In this document: positions 50,530 through 58,385 of the stretch, one piece after another
Position numbering within the stretch: the first letter of the stretch is position 1
Layout of the letters: every line of letters begins with the position of its first letter
Made by a program: the position numbers and the translations under genes
The notes under the pieces: generated by a model
Database searches by the model: none
Told to the model about the DNA's origin: nothing
Seen by the model: the letters and a program-made list of their open reading frames with translations, nothing else
Assembly (NCBI GenBank): GCA_050486285.1
Contig: JBJHCZ010000016.1
Coordinates: 6,548 to 70,547, forward strand
From: JAITWN01 sp050486285
Lineage (GTDB): Bacteria; Pseudomonadota; Gammaproteobacteria; SZUA-140
Length of the DNA: 64,000 nt
Direction of reading: 5' to 3'

Positions 50530-50547
50530 GTTTCACCCCCGAACGGC

Positions 50548-50593
50548 GCCGGGGTCGTCCCCGGCCTGAGTGTCGCGACCGGGTCGTCCCGGG
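50548..50593 (-). promoter_or_regulatory. Guanidine-II (mini-ykkC) riboswitch of gdx
   Basis: On the minus strand, two GC hairpins both carry ACGA tetraloops. The distal one is CCGGG-ACGA-CCCGG (50579-50592) and the proximal one GCCGGGG-ACGA-CCCCGGC (50548-50565), 13 nt apart. Two stem-loops with ACGR loops define the guanidine-II class. The GGGGGTG ribosome site of gdx follows 8-15 nt downstream. By analogy, guanidine-induced loop pairing frees the ribosome site. Confidence 0.92.
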
Positions 50594-50642
50594 CGCAGGT
50601 GACTGAATACACGAATGATCCAGTGAATGATCGTAACAGATA

Positions 50643-50692
50643 CCGGGGCTCTGCCCCGATCGGGGGATACCCCCGGCGCCGGATCGGGCGTA
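50643..50692 (+). other. Hairpin-rich leader of unknown role
   Basis: Consecutive stems can form: CGGGGC-TCT-GCCCCG, then CGGGGG-ATA-CCCCCG, bracketed by CGATC/GATCG. They lie between the gdx riboswitch and the small membrane-protein gene at 50738. The loops are not ACGR, so this is not another guanidine-II element. Confidence 0.35.
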
Positions 50693-50737
50693 TCGTAATG
50701 ACAGCGGGACAGCGCGGGCCGCCGCGCGCGGGAGAAC

Positions 50738-50923
50738 ATGACGATGCTGGAACAATGGGTCGAGGAGAACATCTTCGGCGTCCTGATCGCGATCGAGATC
50801 ATGTGGGTCGCCGGCTTTCTCGGGATATTCGTCGCCTACTTCTGGATCAAGTGGCATTTCGCGAAGGAGCGCCGCGCGCGGGCTGCGGCCGCGCTCGCGG
50901 AGAAACCCGAAGCCGGATCCTGA
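50738..50923 (+). CDS. Small single-span membrane protein, hypothetical
   Basis: A 61-residue product with one hydrophobic helix (about 12-38, NIFGVLIAIEIMWVAGFLG). A basic segment follows (KWHFAKERRARAAAA), suggesting an N-out/C-in inner-membrane anchor. GGGAG lies 5 nt before the first ATG, and a second ATG two codons on is also possible. No family was recognised. It is divergent from gdx and convergent with the ChaN-type gene, 13 bp away. The ribosome site and a coherent helix make it more likely real than not. Confidence 0.6.
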   Translation: MTMLEQWVEENIFGVLIAIEIMWVAGFLGIFVAYFWIKWHFAKERRARAAAALAEKPEAGS

Positions 50924-50936
50924 TCGCCGACGCCGC

Positions 50937-52184
50937 CTAGCGCAGGCGGACGCTGTGTTCCTGCGTGTCGACGCGGGCGAAGCGGCGTTCGCGCTGCACG
51001 GTCAGGGTCACCATATCACCGGGTTCCTTGTCCCACATCAGCACGCGCAGATCCGCCATGCCGGCGAGCGCGACGCCGTCGATCGCGAGCAGGCGATCGC
51101 CCTCCTGCAGCCCGATCTCCTCGCAGGCGCTGCCGCTGGCGCAGGAGGCAACCTTGAGCCCGTCCTCGTCCGGATTCAGCCGCGCGCCGATCATGCCCGC
51201 CGGCGGCAGCGTACGCGCCTCGGGCATCAGCAGGTAATCGGCGAGGCCCGGACGGATCTCCTGTTTCCAGTCGTTCAGCACGATCGCGCTGGTGACCGGA
51301 ACGCGGCGCTTGACGCGATCCGGGATGCCGCCGCCGAAGGCGAGGTGCCCGGTGCCGGCGAGCACGACCATGCGATGCTCCGGATGCGCCTTCAGCCACG
51401 CGGCCGCCGATTCTGCCATCGATTCGTCCCACAGCACCTGCACTTCCATGAAGCGGTCGACCTGGTCGCTGCCGTGCGGATGCTGCTCGAGAATAGCCTG
51501 CAAGCGGCGTTCGTGCGCCTTGTCCGATCGATCGATATCGGCCGGCAACAATGCCTTGTCCTCGTCGCTCAGGCCCTCGAGTCCGGACGCGCGTACCTTG
51601 CGCACCAGCTCGGTCGACGCGTTCAGCGCCACCAGCGGGATGCCGTGCTCGCGCGCATAGCGCAGGATCGGCGCGTACAGGCGATAGTCGTAGGACCAGC
51701 GATTGTAGTAATCGGTCTCGCGCAGCATCTCGCGCTCGTCGATCTCGCCGGCGACATAACGATCGAGCGCCTCCTGGAACGGGCGCTGGAAGAACTCCAT
51801 ACCGATCGCGAGACGCGGATCGGCCTCGTGCAGGCGCCGGATGACCTCGAGCTGGACGAGGTGGTGGGCATATTGATCATGGGTCTCGCCGACATACACG
51901 ACGCGATGCGACGACAGCTCGGGCATGATGCGGGCAAGGTCGGACACGCCCGCGAGCGGGATCGCCGGCGTCTCGCCGGTCGGGCGCGCGGGCTGTTCGG
52001 CGGACGCGCCGTGGCGGCCATGCATGCCATGGCCTTCCATCGTCCCGGCCATCGCGAATCCCGCGTGCATGCCATCCTGGCGCGCGCCGGTATCGCTTGC
52101 GCAGCCCGACAGCGTCATCGCGAACAGCGCCAGTCCGGTGATCGCGGCGCGGCGCGGCGCCGTCATCATGTCGATCTTTCGCAT
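50937..52184 (-). CDS. ChaN-family lipoprotein with C-terminal PDZ domain
   Basis: A 415-residue predicted lipoprotein (lipobox LSGC, Cys28). A Met/His-rich stretch of about 25 residues follows (MHAGFAMAGTMEGHGMHGRHG region, residues about 36-58). The ChaN/DUF399 domain (about 85-310) starts VVYVGETHDQYAHHLVQLE and contains GMEFFQRPFQEAL and VVLAGTGHLAFGGGIP. A PDZ domain ends the protein (about 335-410, GLQEGDRLLAIDGVALAGM). ChaN proteins bind haem in Campylobacter. The start has AGGAGAGG as ribosome site. The His/Met stretch suggests metal binding. Confidence 0.88.
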   Translation of the reverse strand: MRKIDMMTAPRRAAITGLALFAMTLSGCASDTGARQDGMHAGFAMAGTMEGHGMHGRHGASAEQPARPTGETPAIPLAGVSDLARIMPELSSHRVVYVGETHDQYAHHLVQLEVIRRLHEADPRLAIGMEFFQRPFQEALDRYVAGEIDEREMLRETDYYNRWSYDYRLYAPILRYAREHGIPLVALNASTELVRKVRASGLEGLSDEDKALLPADIDRSDKAHERRLQAILEQHPHGSDQVDRFMEVQVLWDESMAESAAAWLKAHPEHRMVVLAGTGHLAFGGGIPDRVKRRVPVTSAIVLNDWKQEIRPGLADYLLMPEARTLPPAGMIGARLNPDEDGLKVASCASGSACEEIGLQEGDRLLAIDGVALAGMADLRVLMWDKEPGDMVTLTVQRERRFARVDTQEHSVRLR

Positions 52185-52387
52185 TGCCTCTCCTCTCGAA
52201 TACCGTGAATGGCGCCCGCGCAGCCGGCGCGGACCGCGAGCATCGATATCGTGCAGCCGCCGAATCCCTCGACCGGAAACGCGAGTCGCTCGCCAGGCCT
52301 GCGTACGCCCATTAGATACAGCAGGGGCGGATAATGTTCCGCCTTCGGTCGCGGCATCGTCATGCTGCTGGCCGCCGATCCGCTCAT
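52166..52387 (-). pseudogene. Remnant of a DODA/YgiD-type extradiol dioxygenase (C-terminal end)
   Basis: An ATG overlapping the pirin stop (ATGA) opens a 73-codon frame. Residues about 12-53 (PKAEHYPPLLYLMGVRRPGE, then FPVEGFGGCTISMLAV) closely match the end of LigB-superfamily DODA enzymes such as E. coli YgiD. The rest of the enzyme (about 200 residues) is missing, and the conserved HPTPEHY histidine is replaced (PRPKAEHY). Pirin and DODA genes are neighbours in other bacteria, so this looks like an internal deletion in an old pirin-dioxygenase operon. The tail overlaps the ChaN gene start. Confidence 0.78.
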
Positions 52388-53325
52388 TTCTCCGGCAGCG
52401 GGATGAATTCGGTCTCGCCGGGTACCCTGGCAAATCGACCGGCGGTCCAGTCGGCCTTCGCCTGCTCGATGCGTTCGCGCGAGCTCGACACAAAGTTCCA
52501 CCAGATATGGCGCGGGCCATCCATCGGCTCGCCGCCTAACAACACCAGTCGCGCGGGGCCGCCGGATGCGGTCAGCGTGATCGCCGCGCCGGGACGGAAA
52601 ACGATTATGCGACCGGATTCGAAGCGCGTCCGACCCGGCATCACCTCGACCGCGCCGTCGAGCACGAACATCGCGCGCTCCTCATGCTCGTCCGGGAGCG
52701 TCACGCGCGCGCCGACGGCAAGCTCGACGTCGGCGTAAAAGGTCTCCGACTGCGTCGCGACCGGCGAGCGGGCGCCATACAGCGAACCGAGGATCAGCCG
52801 CACGCGCTTGCCTTCGGCGTCGAGTACCGGCAATTCGTCCTCGCCGTGATGGACGAAGCTCGGCGCGATCTCCTCGCGCGCCTTCGGCAAGGCGAGCCAA
52901 AGCTGGATGCCGGACAGCGGCGCATCGACCGGGCGCAGCTCGGGCGACGTGCGTTCGGAATGGACGATGCCGCGGCCGGCGGTCATCCAGTTGACCGCGC
53001 CCGGGCGGATCGGCTGCACGAAGCCGAGGCTGTCGCGATGCAGGATCTCTCCGGTGAACAGATAGGTGACCGTCGCGAGGCCGATATGCGGATGCGGGCG
53101 CACATCGAGTCCGCTGCCGGCCTTCAGCACCGCCGGACCGATGCGATCGAAGAAGATGAAGGGACCGACCATGCGGCGCTGCGGCGCGGGCAGCGCGCGA
53201 TGGACCGTGAGACCGTCACCGAGATCGGTGGCACGCGGAATCAGGGTGATGTCGACGGCCTCCCCCGGGGCGTCGTCGGGGACAGGGGCAGGCTCCCATT
53301 GCGCCCGTCTGCCTTTGTCGCTCAT
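52384..53325 (-). CDS. Pirin-family bicupin protein
   Basis: A 313-residue bicupin. The N-terminal cupin has the metal-binding histidines in VRPHPHIGLATVTYLF TG and the later MTAGRGIVHSER; the C-terminal cupin (about 195-285) is less conserved. Pirins are iron-binding; some act as quercetinases, others as regulators of pyruvate metabolism. It overlaps the LolA-like gene upstream by 4 nt and the dioxygenase remnant downstream by 4 nt. Which activity applies cannot be told from sequence. Confidence 0.92.
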   Translation of the reverse strand: MSDKGRRAQWEPAPVPDDAPGEAVDITLIPRATDLGDGLTVHRALPAPQRRMVGPFIFFDRIGPAVLKAGSGLDVRPHPHIGLATVTYLFTGEILHRDSLGFVQPIRPGAVNWMTAGRGIVHSERTSPELRPVDAPLSGIQLWLALPKAREEIAPSFVHHGEDELPVLDAEGKRVRLILGSLYGARSPVATQSETFYADVELAVGARVTLPDEHEERAMFVLDGAVEVMPGRTRFESGRIIVFRPGAAITLTASGGPARLVLLGGEPMDGPRHIWWNFVSSSRERIEQAKADWTAGRFARVPGETEFIPLPEK

Positions 53326-54212
53326 CGCGTCAGCCTCTCCACTCTGCTCTCGAACGCCTTCACGCCGCGGCTCAGCACGCGGCGGCTGAACAGATCATCC
53401 GGCAAGCCGGCATCGACGCGCACATCCGACTGCTCGAGCACGGTGCGATGGCCGTTCAGGTGATTGATCGCGACGACGCGCTCCCACAGCCAGGCGTCGC
53501 CGTAACTGCGCCATTCCTGTGTCTGGGTCTTGACGAGCCTGCCGCCGGGCGCGTGATACTCGATGCGCAGCGGCAATGCCCGCTCCCGATCGATCCATTG
53601 CACCCGCTTGCCGTACACGGAGGTCGCGGGATCGCGGGGGATGCTCTCGATCTTCCAGGCGGGACGGCCGTCGACATCCTCGATCGCGAGCAGCCGGTGT
53701 TCGTCGAGTCCCGGCCAGCGCGGCATCAGTTCCTCGTGATCGAGCTCAGAGACCGAGAACTCGTCCGGGCTCTCGCCATGACGCATGTGTCCCGCCATGT
53801 CATGGGCGCCGTGGTCGTGTGACTGCTGCGAGTGCATCAGCCTGCGGGTCGAGCGCAGCTCGGGCAGGTAGAGCCACATCTCATCCTCTTTACCGGCGCC
53901 CGGCCGGTAGAAGACGCCGAGGAAGCCGGTATCCTTTCTGTCCGGCGGCGACTCGCTGAACATGATCACGCGATAATCGACATCGCCCGACTCGCGGCGG
54001 AAGGCCATGACCAGGCTCGTCGTGCTGCTGCGACCCTGGTCGAATTCGAAATGGAAGTGGATACGCGAAAATGAGTCCCGGCCGCCGTGGACCTCGTAGG
54101 CGCGCTGCATCACCGATGCGGCATCTTCGCCGTGCACCGGCTCCTGCGCGCATGGCTGCGCCGACACCAGCAGCAATGCCATGAAGGCAACGATCTGCTT
54201 CCTTACGGTCAT
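53322..54212 (-). CDS. Periplasmic LolA-like (outer-membrane lipoprotein-sorting) protein with His-rich loop
   Basis: A 296-residue product with a signal peptide (about 1-23). A LolA-like half-barrel follows: VMQRAYEVHGGRDSFSRI, RKDTGFLGVFYRPGAGKEDE MWLYLPELRSTRRL, and PRWPGLDEHRLLAIEDVDG RPAWKIE. An unusual insert near residues 127-148 is rich in His and Met (SHDHGAHDMAGHMRHGE). The family is found beside RND transporters in other genomes, but no RND gene is present here. The His-rich loop resembles the stretch in the nearby ChaN-type lipoprotein. Confidence 0.8.
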   Translation of the reverse strand: MTVRKQIVAFMALLLVSAQPCAQEPVHGEDAASVMQRAYEVHGGRDSFSRIHFHFEFDQGRSSTTSLVMAFRRESGDVDYRVIMFSESPPDRKDTGFLGVFYRPGAGKEDEMWLYLPELRSTRRLMHSQQSHDHGAHDMAGHMRHGESPDEFSVSELDHEELMPRWPGLDEHRLLAIEDVDGRPAWKIESIPRDPATSVYGKRVQWIDRERALPLRIEYHAPGGRLVKTQTQEWRSYGDAWLWERVVAINHLNGHRTVLEQSDVRVDAGLPDDLFSRRVLSRGVKAFESRVERLTR

Positions 54213-54256
54213 GGGCTTGTCCCTGACGGCCCTGACGCGTCGGCAATCGCCCGGGT

Positions 54257-54532
54257 TCAGTCTTCGAGTTCGATCTCGGTCGCGATATGCCTGCCGTCGC
54301 GGAACACGAAGTCGACCTCGACCTTCTGGCCGAGTTGAAGATCGGAGAATCGCCTGAGGCCGTCGTCGTAGTCGGTCGTCGGCGTCGCGAAGAAGGTAAT
54401 GCCCTGGACGACGAACGACTGCTCGTCGGGATTGATCGACGTGATCTGTCCTTCGATGTCGTCAGCGGATGCGGCAAGCGACCAGGCAGCGATCACGGCC
54501 GCGACGATGGAAACGATCAATAACCTTTTCAT
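54257..54532 (-). CDS. Small periplasmic DUF5666-like protein
   Basis: A 91-residue protein with a signal peptide (MKRLLIVSIVAAVIAAWSLA) and a small OB-like barrel: EGQITSINPDEQSFVVQGIT, then LQLGQKVEVDFVFRDGRHIA. The pattern is that of DUF5666 domains. It precedes the LolA-like gene by 44 bp on the same strand and may belong to the same operon. Function unknown. Confidence 0.8.
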   Translation of the reverse strand: MKRLLIVSIVAAVIAAWSLAASADDIEGQITSINPDEQSFVVQGITFFATPTTDYDDGLRRFSDLQLGQKVEVDFVFRDGRHIATEIELED

Positions 54533-54578
54533 CAGACACCTCCTTGATATCTGAGGTCGATTATACCCGAATCGGGCG

Positions 54579-57125
54579 TCAGCGCGGCTTGGCCCGCGCC
54601 GTCGGCGCCGCGCCCCACGGATCGTCGGGCCAGGGATGCTTCGGATAGCGGCCTTTCAGCTCTTTTTTGACCTCGGCATAGGTGCGCTCCCAGAAGCCGC
54701 GCAAGTCCTGCGTGACCTGGATCGGGCGGCGCGCCGGCGACAGCAGGTGTAGCGTCACCGGCACGCGCCCGAACGCGACACGCGGCGTGTCGGCGCAGCC
54801 GAACATCTCCTGCAGCTTGACCCGGAGCACCGGCGACTCGCCGGGGGTGTATTCGAGGCGCAGGCGAGAGCCGCTCGGCACGGTCATGTGTGTCGGCGCG
54901 CCTACATCGAGTCGGCGTGCCTGTTCCCGGTCGAGGCGCGACCTCAGGATCGCCGGCAGGTCGAGCCGCGCGAGATGTTCGCGGCGGGTGATACCGTCGA
55001 GCCACGGCGCGAGCCAGTCGTCGAGCGTCGCGAGCAATGTCTCATCGGACACATCAGGCCATGCCTCGTCGGGCAGCCACGCGCGCAGTGACCGCACGCG
55101 CGCCTGCCACTCGCGCGCCTCGGGCGTCCACGGCAGCGGATCGAGGCCGAGGCGGCGGACGCCGTCGAGCATCGCCGCGCGCAATCGTTCCGGCGCGGCG
55201 CCGGCGAGCGGTTTCGATTCGAGCACGAGCGCGCCGAGCCGCCGCTCATGGCGCGCGACGACGGCCTGCTGCTGCGCATCCCAGCGCACGACCGCTTCAT
55301 CGCGGATATGCGCGCCGAGCTGCGCCTCGAGTTCGTCGAGGCCGACCGGCGCAGCGAGATGAATGAATCCTTCGGTCTCCCCGGCGTCGAGACTCGCGGC
55401 GACGATGCAGGGCTGGCGCAGGCGCATCTCGGCCTCGTGCAGGCGCGCGCCTCGCCCCGATGCGAGCAGGTAGCGCGGCTCGCCGGGCGCGCGCTGGAGC
55501 GCGATACGATCGGGATAGGCGAGCGCGAGCAAAAGACCGGCGCGATCGATGTCGTCGGACTCCGCAGCTGACGGCGGGGGCAGCCACCGGCGATATTGCT
55601 GCGCGGCCTGATTGACGCGCGCGCAACCGGCGATGTCGGCCTCGCGCAGGCGCGCGGCATGGCGACCGCCGCGCCGCCACTGGCGCAGGGTCTCGAGGCG
55701 CTCGACGAAATCGGCCGAGCGCCGCGCTGCGCCGATGAAGAGGTCGCGTTCGGAGAGCAGCGCGGCGACGTCGCAGGCGAGCGTGCCGAGGCCGAGCGGT
55801 CCGGCCGCGAACAGCATATGCGCGATGCGCGGATGCAGCGGCAGCCTGACCATCGCGCGACCGGTATCGGTGATGCGACCGGCGGCGTCGAGCGCGTCGA
55901 GTTCGGTCAGCAGTTCGCGCGCCTGCGTGAATGCGGCGGCAGGCGGCGGGTCGAGCCATGACAGTTGCGTCGCATCGCTCACGCCCCAGGCCGCGAGCTC
56001 GAGCGCAAGCGGCGCGAGGTCGGCGGTCAGGATCTCGGGCGCCGAGTGCGCGACGAGCCCGCGTTGCGTGTTCTCGCCCCACAACCGATAGCAGACACCG
56101 GGCGCGGTACGGCCGGCGCGGCCGGCGCGCTGATCGGCGGACGCGCGCGAGACACGTTGCGTGACCAGCCGCGAGAGGCCCGACGCCGGATCGAAGCGCG
56201 GCGCGCGCGCGTGGCCGGAATCGACGACGATGCGGATGCCGTCGATGGTCAGGCTGGTCTCGGCGATCGGCGTCGCGAGCACGATGCGTCTCTGTCCGCC
56301 GCCCGGTCTTATCGCGCGGTCCTGCGCCTCCCACGGCAGGTCGCCGTACAGCGGCAACACCTCGGCGCGACCGGCGAGCGATTGTTCGAGCCGTTCCTGC
56401 GTACGGCGGATCTCCCATGCGCCGGGCAGGAACGCGAGCACGTCGCCGTCGTCGCGTTCGAGCGCGGACTCGATCGCGGCGCCGACGACCTGGGGCAGCG
56501 GACCGTCCGGATCGCGCGGCAGATAGCGAATTTCGACCGGGTGGCTGCGGCCCTCGCTGGTGATCACGGGCGCGTCGCCGAGCAGGCGCGCGACCGCGGC
56601 GCCGTCGAGCGTCGCCGACATCACGAGGATCTTGAGGTCCTCGCGCAGGCCGCGCTGGGCATCGAGGCACAGCGCCAGCGCAAGGTCGGCGTGCAGGTGG
56701 CGCTCGTGGAATTCATCAAAGATGACGAGACCGATGCCTTTCAGTTCGGGGTCGGATTGCAGCTGGCGGGTCAGGATGCCTTCGGTGACAACCTTGACGC
56801 GCGTGCGTGCGGACACGCGGCTCTCGAAACGGATCTGGTAACCGACCGTGTCGCCGACCGGCTCGTTGCGCAGTTGCGCGATGCGCGCGGCCGCCGCGCG
56901 CGCCGCGAGCCGCCTCGGCTCGAGCATCAGGATGGACTGACCGGCGAGCCAGGGTTCGTCGAGCAGGGCCGGCGGCACCGCGGTGGTCTTGCCGGCGCCG
57001 GGCGGGGCCTGCAGTACGGCCGCGCGATGATGCGCAAGGGTCGCGCGCAGTTCGGGCAGGACTTCCTCGATCGGGAGCGACGGCGAGGACGGCGGAGTCT
57101 GTGTCCGGTGATTCATTGTCAACAT
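54579..57125 (-). CDS. hrpB: ATP-dependent helicase HrpB
   Basis: A DEAH-type helicase of 848 residues. Motif I is QAPPGAGKTTAVP, motif II is IFDEFHERH (DEFH variant typical of HrpB), motif III is MSATLDG, and motif VI is QRAGRAGRTAPGVCYRLW. Helicase-associated domains follow, with the HrpB-specific C-terminus (LHLLSPARRPIQVTQDLRGF). The biological role of HrpB is poorly defined. Two starts are possible: the ATG at 57125 behind GGAG, or an ATG three codons later (MNHRTQT). A REP-like repeat begins 10 nt upstream of the first ATG. Confidence 0.95.
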   Translation of the reverse strand: MLTMNHRTQTPPSSPSLPIEEVLPELRATLAHHRAAVLQAPPGAGKTTAVPPALLDEPWLAGQSILMLEPRRLAARAAAARIAQLRNEPVGDTVGYQIRFESRVSARTRVKVVTEGILTRQLQSDPELKGIGLVIFDEFHERHLHADLALALCLDAQRGLREDLKILVMSATLDGAAVARLLGDAPVITSEGRSHPVEIRYLPRDPDGPLPQVVGAAIESALERDDGDVLAFLPGAWEIRRTQERLEQSLAGRAEVLPLYGDLPWEAQDRAIRPGGGQRRIVLATPIAETSLTIDGIRIVVDSGHARAPRFDPASGLSRLVTQRVSRASADQRAGRAGRTAPGVCYRLWGENTQRGLVAHSAPEILTADLAPLALELAAWGVSDATQLSWLDPPPAAAFTQARELLTELDALDAAGRITDTGRAMVRLPLHPRIAHMLFAAGPLGLGTLACDVAALLSERDLFIGAARRSADFVERLETLRQWRRGGRHAARLREADIAGCARVNQAAQQYRRWLPPPSAAESDDIDRAGLLLALAYPDRIALQRAPGEPRYLLASGRGARLHEAEMRLRQPCIVAASLDAGETEGFIHLAAPVGLDELEAQLGAHIRDEAVVRWDAQQQAVVARHERRLGALVLESKPLAGAAPERLRAAMLDGVRRLGLDPLPWTPEAREWQARVRSLRAWLPDEAWPDVSDETLLATLDDWLAPWLDGITRREHLARLDLPAILRSRLDREQARRLDVGAPTHMTVPSGSRLRLEYTPGESPVLRVKLQEMFGCADTPRVAFGRVPVTLHLLSPARRPIQVTQDLRGFWERTYAEVKKELKGRYPKHPWPDDPWGAAPTARAKPR

Positions 57126-57134
57126 TCTACTCCG

Positions 57135-57229
57135 GCGTAAGCAATGGGGTCAGAGTCGTTTGATCTCCGGGCGCTCAGAGTAGCGCAATGATGGTCGCGA
57201 TCAAACGACTCTGACCCCATTGGTTACGC
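57135..57229. repeat. REP-like inverted repeat between hrpB and rlmJ
   Basis: Arms 57135-57165 and 57199-57229 (31 bp, one mismatch) contain GGGGTCAGAGTCGTTTGATC, identical to the arm at 46495. A nested stem GCGCT/AGCGC lies in the loop. Unlike most other copies it occupies a divergent promoter region rather than gene 3' ends, so hrpB and rlmJ promoters must lie in or across it. Confidence 0.9.
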
Positions 57230-57247
57230 GGGTGCTATGATTCCGGC

Positions 57248-58111
57248 ATGCTCAGTTATCGCCACGCCTTTCATGCCGGCAATTTTGCCGATGTACTCAA
57301 GCACGTCGTGCTCGAGTGCATCCTCGCGTACCTGACGCAGAAGGACAAACCGCTGTTCTTTCTCGACACCCATGCCGGCGCCGGCGGCTATGCGCTGGGT
57401 TCGAAGGAGGCGCTGAAGAATCGCGAGTTCGATGACGGCATCGGCAGGCTATGGGAACGGCAGGACCTGCCGCCGGCGGTCGCCGGCTATGTCGAGGTCG
57501 TGCGGGAATACAATCGCGATGGCCGGCTGGCGCGTTATCCGGGATCGCCGTTTTCCGCATGCCGCCGGTTGCGCGGTGACGATCGGATCGTGCTGTGCGA
57601 ACTGCACCGGGCCGAGCTGGAGCCGCTGAAACGATTGGCGCGCGACGACCGGCGCGTCACCGTGGTCGCAGGCGACGGCTACCGGGAATGCATCGCGCGC
57701 ATGCCGCCGCATGAGCGGCGCGGTCTGGTGCTGATCGATCCGTCCTACGAGATCAAGGAAGACTACCGTCAGGTCGTCGAGACGCTGGTCGCCGCGCACC
57801 GCCGCTTCGCGACCGGCGTATTTGCCCTGTGGTATCCGGTCATCGAGCGCCGGCGCATCGACCGTCTCGAACGCGAGCTCGCGCGCAGCGGTATCGAACG
57901 CATCGATCTCTATGAACTCGCGGTCGCCCCCGACTCTCCGGGACACGGCATGACCGCCTGCGGGATGGTCGTCATCAACCCGCCGTGGACGCTGCGTGCC
58001 GAGATGTCCTCCGCGCTGCCCTGGCTCGCGGACGCACTCGGCAGGGACGGCGGCGGCCGCTATCGACTGTGTGCGCTTGGGGTCGGACCACGACAGGCTA
58101 TTGATAATTAA
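57248..58111 (+). CDS. rlmJ: 23S rRNA (adenine-2030-N6)-methyltransferase
   Basis: RlmJ methylates A2030 of 23S rRNA. The 287 residues start MLSYRHAFHAGNFADVLKHV, the family hallmark. The SAM-binding region is FFLDTHAGAGGYAL and the catalytic motif is LIDPSYEIKEDY. The final residues (GVGPRQAIDN) are encoded by the left arm and flank of the repeat element at 58079-58312, so the native tail has probably been replaced. Confidence 0.95.
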   Translation: MLSYRHAFHAGNFADVLKHVVLECILAYLTQKDKPLFFLDTHAGAGGYALGSKEALKNREFDDGIGRLWERQDLPPAVAGYVEVVREYNRDGRLARYPGSPFSACRRLRGDDRIVLCELHRAELEPLKRLARDDRRVTVVAGDGYRECIARMPPHERRGLVLIDPSYEIKEDYRQVVETLVAAHRRFATGVFALWYPVIERRRIDRLERELARSGIERIDLYELAVAPDSPGHGMTACGMVVINPPWTLRAEMSSALPWLADALGRDGGGRYRLCALGVGPRQAIDN

Positions 58112-58312
58112 CGATTAACAGCTCTGAAATCGGTCCGGGAGAGGCCTCCCGGGACTTTTTCGGGCATGAAATCGGACATCGATGCCCCGAACCATGCGTC
58201 GGGGGCCGTTCGACGGCTGATTTCGGGGGTCAAAATGCGCCGGGAGGGCGATTTTCAGGCTGAAAAATCGACCTGATTACTGTCGGTTCAACGGCTTGTC
58301 GTGGTCCGACCC
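58079..58312. repeat. 234-bp inverted-repeat element (GGGGTCGGACCACG type), copy 1
   Basis: Outer arms 58080-58095 (GGGTCGGACCACGACA) and 58297-58312 are perfect complements. Inside are a subterminal pair CCTCCCGG (58145-58152) and CCGGGAGG (58240-58247) and a hairpin around 58250-58269 (ATTTTCAGGCTGAAAAAT). It shares AAAATGCGCCGGGAGG and the same layout with the element at 59442-59852. No open frame of note lies in it; it fills the 275-bp gap between rlmJ and the methyltransferase gene. Confidence 0.88.
58133..58160 (+). terminator. Candidate rho-independent terminator for rlmJ inside the repeat
   Basis: A stem TCCGGGAG/CTCCCGGGA with an AGGC loop (58134-58154) is followed by C and five T (58156-58160). 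It lies 22 nt after the rlmJ stop, within the 58079-58312 element, so the mobile repeat appears to provide the terminator. Confidence 0.6.
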
Positions 58313-58385
58313 TGAGCCTGCATGCGATATTTATCGACGGCCTGCGGACATTTCATGACCCTGCCGGATGCGTTAACCTCGCTGC

